Part shown: positions 1 to 5,122 of the stretch, one piece after another
Layout of the letters: each line of letters begins with the position of its first letter
Position numbering within the stretch: position 1 is the first letter of the stretch
Assembly: GCA_016793585.1 (NCBI GenBank)
Contig: JAEUJR010000422.1
Location: forward strand, 1 to 5,122
Direction of reading: 5' to 3'
DNA length: 5,122 nucleotides
Source: Archangium sp.
Lineage (GTDB): Bacteria; Myxococcota; Myxococcia; Myxococcales; Myxococcaceae
Made by a program: the position numbers and the translations under genes
The notes under the pieces: model-generated
What the model was told of the DNA's origin: nothing
Databases searched by the model: none
Seen by the model: the letters and a program-made list of their open reading frames with translations, nothing else

Positions 1-1025
1 GGAGCGTCGTTCACCGAGAGGTAGCGATCTCCGCGCTTGAGGCCGGCCTTGTCGGCGGGGCTGCCTGGCAGCACGTACGCGACGTAGAGATCGCTCGACT
101 CGGCACCACCGAGCGCGGCGTAACCTTCGCCCTCCTGCTTCTCGAGCGTGACGGTGAGCGTCTTCGGAGTCGTGTACGGAAGCCCACCGACGGTCTTCGT
201 CTCGAGGCGAACCACGCTGAGGGCGAGCGGCCCGTTCACCTTCTGGAGCGTCTGGTTGAGCTGCACTTCGTCGGCCACCGGCTGATCGTTGATCGCCATG
301 ATTCGGTCGAACGTCTCGAGGCCGGCCTGTGCTGCGAGCGAGCCAGCGGGCACTCCCACGACCGGAGCCGAGGCCTGCGCGATGATGCCCAGCATGCCCT
401 TGCGGGTCTTCTCGATGGGGTTCGCTTCGTCGACGGTGACGACGGGGTTCAGCTGAAAGGTGAGCTCCTGCTCGCCGCGCTTCACGGTGATGGGAATCGC
501 GCCTTCTGCACCGGCGATGGCCTCGGAGATCTCGTCGAAGCGCACGATGTCGACGCCGTTGACGCGGGTGATGAGATCGCCCGGCCGAATGCCGGCGATG
601 GCCGCAGGCATGTCAGCAGCGACGCCGCCGACTCGAGGCGTCAGGTAGGTCTGCTCGCCCAGCAGCGCGAAGAAGTACGCGAACACGGGGAAGATGAGGT
701 TGAAGGCCGGGCCCGCCGACATGATGATCGCGCGCTTCCACCAGGGCGCTGCGTAGAGCCCACGGTGGCGCTCGGGGTCGTCGAGATCGTGCTCTTCGCC
801 CGGGTAGTCGCCGTGCATCTTCACGTAGCCGCCCAGCGGAACCCAGGCGACCTGGTACTCGGTCTCTCCACGCTTGAAGCCGAAGATGCGCGGGCCGAAG
901 CCAATAGAGAACTTCACCACCTTCACGCCCGCCCACTTCGCAGCCAGGAAGTGCCCGAGCTCGTGCACCGTCACCAGCACGCCGAGGAAGACGATGAAGA
1001 CGACTGCTTGTTGGGCGCCGGACAT
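1..1025 (-). CDS. rseP: RIP metalloprotease RseP (site-2 protease family), 5' part only
   Basis: This gene encodes an intramembrane zinc metalloprotease of the S2P/RseP family, which in other bacteria cleaves anti-sigma factors and remnant signal peptides in the inner membrane. It runs off the left edge, so only 341 codons of the N-terminal part are present. Translation from the ATG at 1025 gives a first membrane segment (about 7-27) carrying the zinc motif HELGH at 21-25. The family motifs VPLGGYVKM (62-70) and GPAFN (105-109, in a second membrane segment of about 98-122) follow. PDZ-like domains lie at about 128-196 and 210-296, and a third begins at about 303. The C-terminal LDG zinc-ligand motif lies beyond the edge. 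An in-frame TAA sits a few codons upstream, so ATG 1025 is the first ATG of this frame. No strong Shine-Dalgarno is visible. The gene starts 46 bp after the Uma2 stop and is probably co-transcribed with it. The family call is firm; substrates are unknown. Confidence 0.95.
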   Translation of the reverse strand, partial: MSGAQQAVVFIVFLGVLVTVHELGHFLAAKWAGVKVVKFSIGFGPRIFGFKRGETEYQVAWVPLGGYVKMHGDYPGEEHDLDDPERHRGLYAAPWWKRAIIMSAGPAFNLIFPVFAYFFALLGEQTYLTPRVGGVAADMPAAIAGIRPGDLITRVNGVDIVRFDEISEAIAGAEGAIPITVKRGEQELTFQLNPVVTVDEANPIEKTRKGMLGIIAQASAPVVGVPAGSLAAQAGLETFDRIMAINDQPVADEVQLNQTLQKVNGPLALSVVRLETKTVGGLPYTTPKTLTVTLEKQEGEGYAALGGAESSDLYVAYVLPGSPADKAGLKRGDRYLSVNDA

Positions 1026-1071
1026 GAGTGGGCCACGTTAACCAACGAGGGGCGCCCGCGCATCCCGCCCG

Positions 1072-1659
1072 TCAGGGGAAGAGCGTCTTCAGGGCGATCG
1101 AGACCGAGGGACAGCCGGGAACGGGCAGCGCGCCCTTCGAGACCTTCGTGTGTTTGGCGTAGCTGTGGTGGCGCAGGCCCGAGAAGACCTCGACATGCTC
1201 GCGAGCCGTGTCGATGAGCCAATACTCGGTGACTCCCGTGGCGGCGTAGAGCGGAGCCTTGACGATGCGGTCGTAGCGCACCGACGAATCAGCGACCTCG
1301 ACGACGAGGTGGGCGGTCGAGGGGTGCTCGGTCTTCGGCAGCTTCTTGTCGACCACAGCGATGTCCGGAATCAGCTCGGTCTCGTCGTCAATCACGAAGG
1401 GAAGCTGGACTCTCACCCGAGCCCGCCCGACGAGGGCTGGCATGAGGATCTCATTGAGCACTTCAATCAGGTTCCCGTGCGGGACTCCTTGCGGCGACAT
1501 GGCGACCAACTCCCCCCGAACCAACTCCACCTGCTCGCCGTCGAACGCCCCCAGCTCGATGAAGCGGGTGAACTTCTCCCGGCTCCACCGAGCGCGCTGC
1601 TTCTCGATGATGCTCTCGGCGGCTTCCATGCCCATGGAGGTACCATAGCGGGCTGACAT
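1072..1659 (-). CDS. Uma2 family protein (PD-(D/E)XK nuclease-like, DUF820)
   Basis: The 195-residue product matches the Uma2/DUF820 family in length and layout. This family has a PD-(D/E)XK nuclease fold; it is abundant in cyanobacteria and myxobacteria, and its biological role is largely unknown. Visible hallmarks are QVELVRGELVAMSP (43-56), a following helix starting with PHGNLIEVLNEIL, the acidic site at PD 98-99, LVVEVADSS (118-126) with the second acidic residue at E121, and K134. The ending YAATGVTEYWLID (138-150) is also typical. All expected core acidic and Lys positions are present, so it is not obviously inactive. Three in-frame ATGs (1659, 1635, 1629) compete; none has a clear Shine-Dalgarno. 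I chose 1659 because it gives the usual family length and leaves 47 bp after cdsA, but 1635 is almost as good. The gene lies between cdsA and rseP, where dxr commonly occurs. A nuclease activity is inferred from the fold only. Confidence 0.88.
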   Translation of the reverse strand: MSARYGTSMGMEAAESIIEKQRARWSREKFTRFIELGAFDGEQVELVRGELVAMSPQGVPHGNLIEVLNEILMPALVGRARVRVQLPFVIDDETELIPDIAVVDKKLPKTEHPSTAHLVVEVADSSVRYDRIVKAPLYAATGVTEYWLIDTAREHVEVFSGLRHHSYAKHTKVSKGALPVPGCPSVSIALKTLFP

Positions 1660-1706
1660 CGCTTCGCGCAGCCCACGGAACGCAGTCGCTCGATCGCCGC
1701 GCTGCC

Positions 1707-2531
1707 TTACAGATTCGGGCGAAGGAACTGCACGTACAGCAACACCATCGGCGCGTTGAAGATCAGCGCGTCGACGCGATCGAGCATGCCGCCATGCCCG
1801 GGAATGATGTTGCCCGAGTCCTTCACGCCGTACGCGCGCTTGAGCATCGACTCGCAGAGATCGCCGGCGGGCCCCAACAGGCTGCCGCACAGCCCGAGGA
1901 AGACGCAGTCGGTCACCGTCAAGAACGTCGCGAAGAACTGGCGCTCGATGAACATGAAGCCGATGGCGCCGACGAAGCCGCCGAAGAAGCCCTCCCACGA
2001 CTTCGAGGGGCTCACCTCGGGGTAGAGCTTGTGCTTCCCGAGGAAGCGGCCGAAGAAATACGCCGCCGTGTCGTTACCCCAGGTGATGACGAGCGCCGCG
2101 ACCACCCACCAGATGCCTTCGGGCATCTGCCGAATCGCCATCAACGCCGTGAGGCCGCCGTGGCCGTAGATGAACGCAGTGAGCAGGTGCGCGGTGCGCT
2201 GCACGCCGTCTTGCAGGGGGCCGTTGAGCAGGTGGTAGACCCAGGCACCGAAGAGCACGAGGCCGGTCGCTCCCGAGATGAGGGCGGTCGCGTCGTTCGG
2301 GCGCCACGCGACGACGATCGGCATCAGCGCCACGAGCCCGACGGTGCCCCAGGCGATGGGAGACAGCGCTTTCAGCGTGATCGTCAGGTACTCGTACGCG
2401 CACGCGGCGGCAGCGAAGCCGAGCAGCACCGCCGTGTAGTACTCGCCCTTCGCCAGCAGAAAGAGCACGACGGGCAGGAGCACCACTGCGCTCACCACCC
2501 GCAACAGCAGGTTGCGATTCTTCTCGGTCAC
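1707..2531 (-). CDS. cdsA: Phosphatidate cytidylyltransferase (CDP-diacylglycerol synthase)
   Basis: CdsA makes CDP-diacylglycerol from phosphatidate and CTP in the inner membrane; it is the branch point for phosphatidylethanolamine, phosphatidylglycerol and cardiolipin. The 274-residue protein has the normal family length and is mostly hydrophobic, with about eight membrane segments (the first at about 9-27, the last at about 255-270). The family signature is complete at 228-254: S228, K231-R232, K237-D238, then PGHGGMLDRVD (244-254). The SPSKSWEG block at 174-181 and GNDTAAYFFGR (152-162) are also conserved. The start is GTG at 2531, only 4 bp after the uppS stop, and the frame then begins TEKNRNLLLR just ahead of the first membrane helix. 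The stop is TAA. The tight spacing indicates co-transcription, and probably translational coupling, with uppS. Nothing appears broken. Confidence 0.97.
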   Translation of the reverse strand: MTEKNRNLLLRVVSAVVLLPVVLFLLAKGEYYTAVLLGFAAAACAYEYLTITLKALSPIAWGTVGLVALMPIVVAWRPNDATALISGATGLVLFGAWVYHLLNGPLQDGVQRTAHLLTAFIYGHGGLTALMAIRQMPEGIWWVVAALVITWGNDTAAYFFGRFLGKHKLYPEVSPSKSWEGFFGGFVGAIGFMFIERQFFATFLTVTDCVFLGLCGSLLGPAGDLCESMLKRAYGVKDSGNIIPGHGGMLDRVDALIFNAPMVLLYVQFLRPNL

Positions 2532-2535
2532 GCGA

Positions 2536-3300
2536 TCACGTCCCGGCCCGACGCAGCTGCGCTCCGGTGAGTCCGAAGCGCCGTTCGCGGGTCTGGAAAT
2601 GCAGCAACGCCTCGGCGAATTCCCGCGCCCGGAAGTCTGGCCAGGCGATCGGGCTGAACACGAACTCGCTGTACGCGGTCTGCCAGAGGAGGAAGTTCGA
2701 CAGCCGCTGCTCGCCGCTCGTGCGAATCACGAGATCGACCGCGGGCAGATCGTGCGTCCACACCGCCTTCGTCAGCGACTCTTCGGTGATGTCGGCCGGC
2801 TTCAGCTCGCCACGCGCGACCTGCTCGGCCAGCGCCTGCACGCCGTGCACGAGCTCTTCCCGGCCGCCGTACGAGAGCGCGAGCGTCAACACGAGGCCCT
2901 GGTTGTCGGCGCTCTCGGCGCGCAGGGCATCGAGGGGCTCCTTCACGTACTTCGGCAGCTTCTCGAGCTCACCGATCGCGTTGAGCTTGATGCCGTTCTG
3001 CATGATCTCGTCGCGCTCTTTGGTGAGGTACTCGCGCAAGAGTTCCATCAACCCTGCGACCTCTTCGGGCGGGCGCGACCAGTTCTGCGACGAGAACGCG
3101 TACAGCGTCAGCGCTTTGAGGCCCATGCGCCTCGCCGAGCGGGTGACCTCACGAACGCTGTTCGAGCCCTCGCGGTGCCCTTCGAGGCGGTTGAGCCCAC
3201 GGGACTCGGCCCAGCGGCCATTCCCGTCCATGATGATGCCGACGTGCTTCGGCACGTCTCGCTGCTTCACCTGGCTCTCGAGCTCTGCGATCGCGTCCAT
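2536..3300 (-). CDS. uppS: Isoprenyl transferase / undecaprenyl diphosphate synthase
   Basis: UppS is a soluble cis-prenyltransferase that condenses isopentenyl diphosphate onto farnesyl diphosphate to give undecaprenyl diphosphate, the lipid carrier for peptidoglycan and other surface polymers. The 254 residues from ATG 3300 match the family's usual size. Diagnostic blocks are HVGIIMDGNGRWA (19-31, catalytic Asp at D25), YAFSSQNWSRP (67-77), LALSYGGREE (140-149) and IRTSGEQRLSNFLLWQ (192-207), followed by AYSEFVF with the usual aromatic/acidic pattern. The product length of the chain is not decided by sequence. An in-frame GTG at 3321 would add seven residues; ATG 3300 is preferred because the extra residues precede the conserved start region and there is no better Shine-Dalgarno for GTG. 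It is the first gene of the minus-strand unit seen here and is followed 4 bp later by cdsA. Its promoter should lie in 3301-3491. frr, often just upstream in other bacteria, is absent here. Confidence 0.97.
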   Translation of the reverse strand: MDAIAELESQVKQRDVPKHVGIIMDGNGRWAESRGLNRLEGHREGSNSVREVTRSARRMGLKALTLYAFSSQNWSRPPEEVAGLMELLREYLTKERDEIMQNGIKLNAIGELEKLPKYVKEPLDALRAESADNQGLVLTLALSYGGREELVHGVQALAEQVARGELKPADITEESLTKAVWTHDLPAVDLVIRTSGEQRLSNFLLWQTAYSEFVFSPIAWPDFRAREFAEALLHFQTRERRFGLTGAQLRRAGT

Positions 3301-3350
3301 GTCGTCTCGTGAGGCGCGCACCGTATGGCAGATGTGCCGACCGCCTCAAA

Positions 3351-4409
<1,059 letters not shown>

Positions 4410-4412
4410 CAG

Positions 4413-4682
4413 GTGTTGGGTGAGCAGCTCGACGCGCGCACCGACCTCTACGGCCTCGGCGTCATCCTCTACGAGCTGCTCTCGGGGCGGCCGCCCTTCG
4501 AGGCGAAGACGCCGTACGAGCTCTGGCAGAAGGTGCTCGAGACCGAGCCGGTGTCGCTGACGACGATGAACCCGCGCGTCGATCGCACGCTCGCCCGGGT
4601 CGCGATGAAGCTCATTCGCAAGGAGCCCGACGATCGGTTCCAGACGGCCGAAGAGGTGTATGAGGCCCTGCTTCACGCGTGA
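4413..4682 (+). CDS. Kinase C-lobe remainder downstream of the premature stop
   Basis: This stretch continues the kinase frame after the TAG, separated from it only by one CAG codon. It encodes 89 residues (308-396 of the uninterrupted protein) with the helix-F Asp D318 in [21 protein letters not shown] and the subdomain XI Arg in [12 protein letters not shown]. The protein ends right after the kinase domain, without sensor, PASTA or membrane regions. The first codon shown is GTG, which could allow translation to restart after the TAG, but no Shine-Dalgarno is evident, so independent expression is doubtful. Its TGA overlaps the GTG start of the next gene. I regard it as part of the kinase gene and not as a separate gene. 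Confidence 0.6.
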   Translation: MLGEQLDARTDLYGLGVILYELLSGRPPFEAKTPYELWQKVLETEPVSLTTMNPRVDRTLARVAMKLIRKEPDDRFQTAEEVYEALLHA

Positions 4683-5122
4683 CCGACACGACTCGCCATG
4701 AGCTGAAGGTGCCCTCCGAGGCCGCGGGCCAGCGCATCGACGTGTTCATCGGAGAGAAGCTCTCGCTCTCGCGCAACCGCTTGAAGGCGCTCTTCGAGGC
4801 CGACGCGGTGCGGGTCGACGGCCGGCGCGTGAAGAAGGGCGTGTCGCTGGCCGCGGGGCAGACGGTCGTCGTCGAGGTGAACGACGCTCCAGCCGGAGCC
4901 GTCGCCGACGCCACGATCTCGCTCACCGTGCTCTTCGAAGACGACGCGCTCATCGCGGTCGACAAACCCGCCGGAGTGCCGACCCAGCCCATCGACCCGG
5001 GAGAGACGGGCACTGTCGCCAACGCGCTGGTCTCGAAATGGCCCGCCCTCGCGAACGTGGGCGATGACCCTCGTGAAGCGGGCCTCTGTCACCGCCTCGA
5101 CGTCGAGACCTCGGGCGTGCTG
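4679..5122 (+). CDS. RluA-family RNA pseudouridine synthase, 5' part only
   Basis: This gene encodes a pseudouridine synthase of the RluA/RluC/RluD family, which converts specific uridines in rRNA or tRNA to pseudouridine. Only the first 148 codons are in the window; the frame is open to the right edge. The N-terminal part (about 8-70) is an S4-type RNA-binding domain, with [12 protein letters not shown] and the pattern [24 protein letters not shown]. The catalytic domain begins with [20 protein letters not shown] (85-104). The catalytic motif HRLDVETSG is at 138-146, with the nucleophilic Asp at D141. The start is GTG at 4679, whose GTGA overlaps the kinase TGA; a GAGG lies 13 bp upstream. 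No other start gives a better N-terminus. The overlap suggests translational coupling to the kinase, so the upstream TAG could reduce its expression. Which RNA position it modifies cannot be told from this fragment, so no specific symbol is given. Confidence 0.95.
   Translation, partial: MTDTTRHELKVPSEAAGQRIDVFIGEKLSLSRNRLKALFEADAVRVDGRRVKKGVSLAAGQTVVVEVNDAPAGAVADATISLTVLFEDDALIAVDKPAGVPTQPIDPGETGTVANALVSKWPALANVGDDPREAGLCHRLDVETSGVL

Noticed and set aside
613..936. Minus-strand 107-codon frame within the rseP region
   Set aside because: It is an off-frame shadow; the adjacent minus frame, open from 1025 to the left edge, encodes HELGH, VPLGGYVKM and PDZ domains.
1026..1071. Hairpin-like GC-rich sequence between the Uma2 gene and rseP as a terminator
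   Set aside because: Only about 5 bp pair around an 11-base loop and no T-run follows, so there is no reason to split the transcription unit here.
1660..1998. Upstream extension of the Uma2 frame into cdsA
   Set aside because: Translation of this part is Arg-rich and unlike the family; it overlaps the essential CdsA signature region in another frame, so the start is placed at 1659.

Overview
The window is a GC-rich stretch of chromosomal type that looks like a myxobacterium or a related member of the former Deltaproteobacteria. The reasons are the third-position G/C-rich codons, an Hanks-type Ser/Thr kinase beside housekeeping genes, and the style of the protein sequences. This assignment is an inference; no marker in the window fixes the taxon.

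Left part, minus strand, read from right to left: uppS (undecaprenyl diphosphate synthase, 3300-2536), cdsA (phosphatidate cytidylyltransferase, 2531-1707), a Uma2-family PD-(D/E)XK protein (1659-1072), and the 5' part of rseP (site-2 intramembrane protease, 1025 to the left edge). uppS and cdsA are 4 bp apart, and the next two gaps are about 46-47 bp, so this reads as one transcription unit. It resembles the widespread uppS-cdsA-dxr-rseP envelope cluster, which makes the undecaprenyl carrier lipid, CDP-diacylglycerol and the membrane protease. Here dxr is not between cdsA and rseP, and a Uma2 gene sits there instead. The rseP fragment is 341 codons long and already contains two PDZ domains and the start of a third.

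Middle: 3301-3491 is a divergent intergenic region of about 190 bp between uppS and the kinase. I see no convincing -35/-10 pair, but it holds three inverted repeats. The best are CCGCGT-C-ACGCGG and an 11-bp-arm hairpin with one bulged base. They are candidate operators shared by the two divergent units.

Right part, plus strand: a cytoplasmic Hanks-type Ser/Thr kinase gene (3492-4682) followed, with a GTGA start/stop overlap, by the 5' part of an RluA-family pseudouridine synthase gene (4679 to the right edge). The kinase has an acidic, low-complexity insertion of about 120-130 residues between its hinge and the catalytic loop. It is broken by a single in-frame TAG exactly where the Glu codon of the APE motif is expected (4407-4409). 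Reading continues perfectly in the same frame through the rest of the C-lobe. This is either a recent nonsense mutation, a sequencing error (GAG to TAG), or, less likely, recoding. It is the most striking observation in the window. Apart from it, and from the Uma2 insertion and kinase insert, the region looks like ordinary core genome; I did not find a convincing new biological system.
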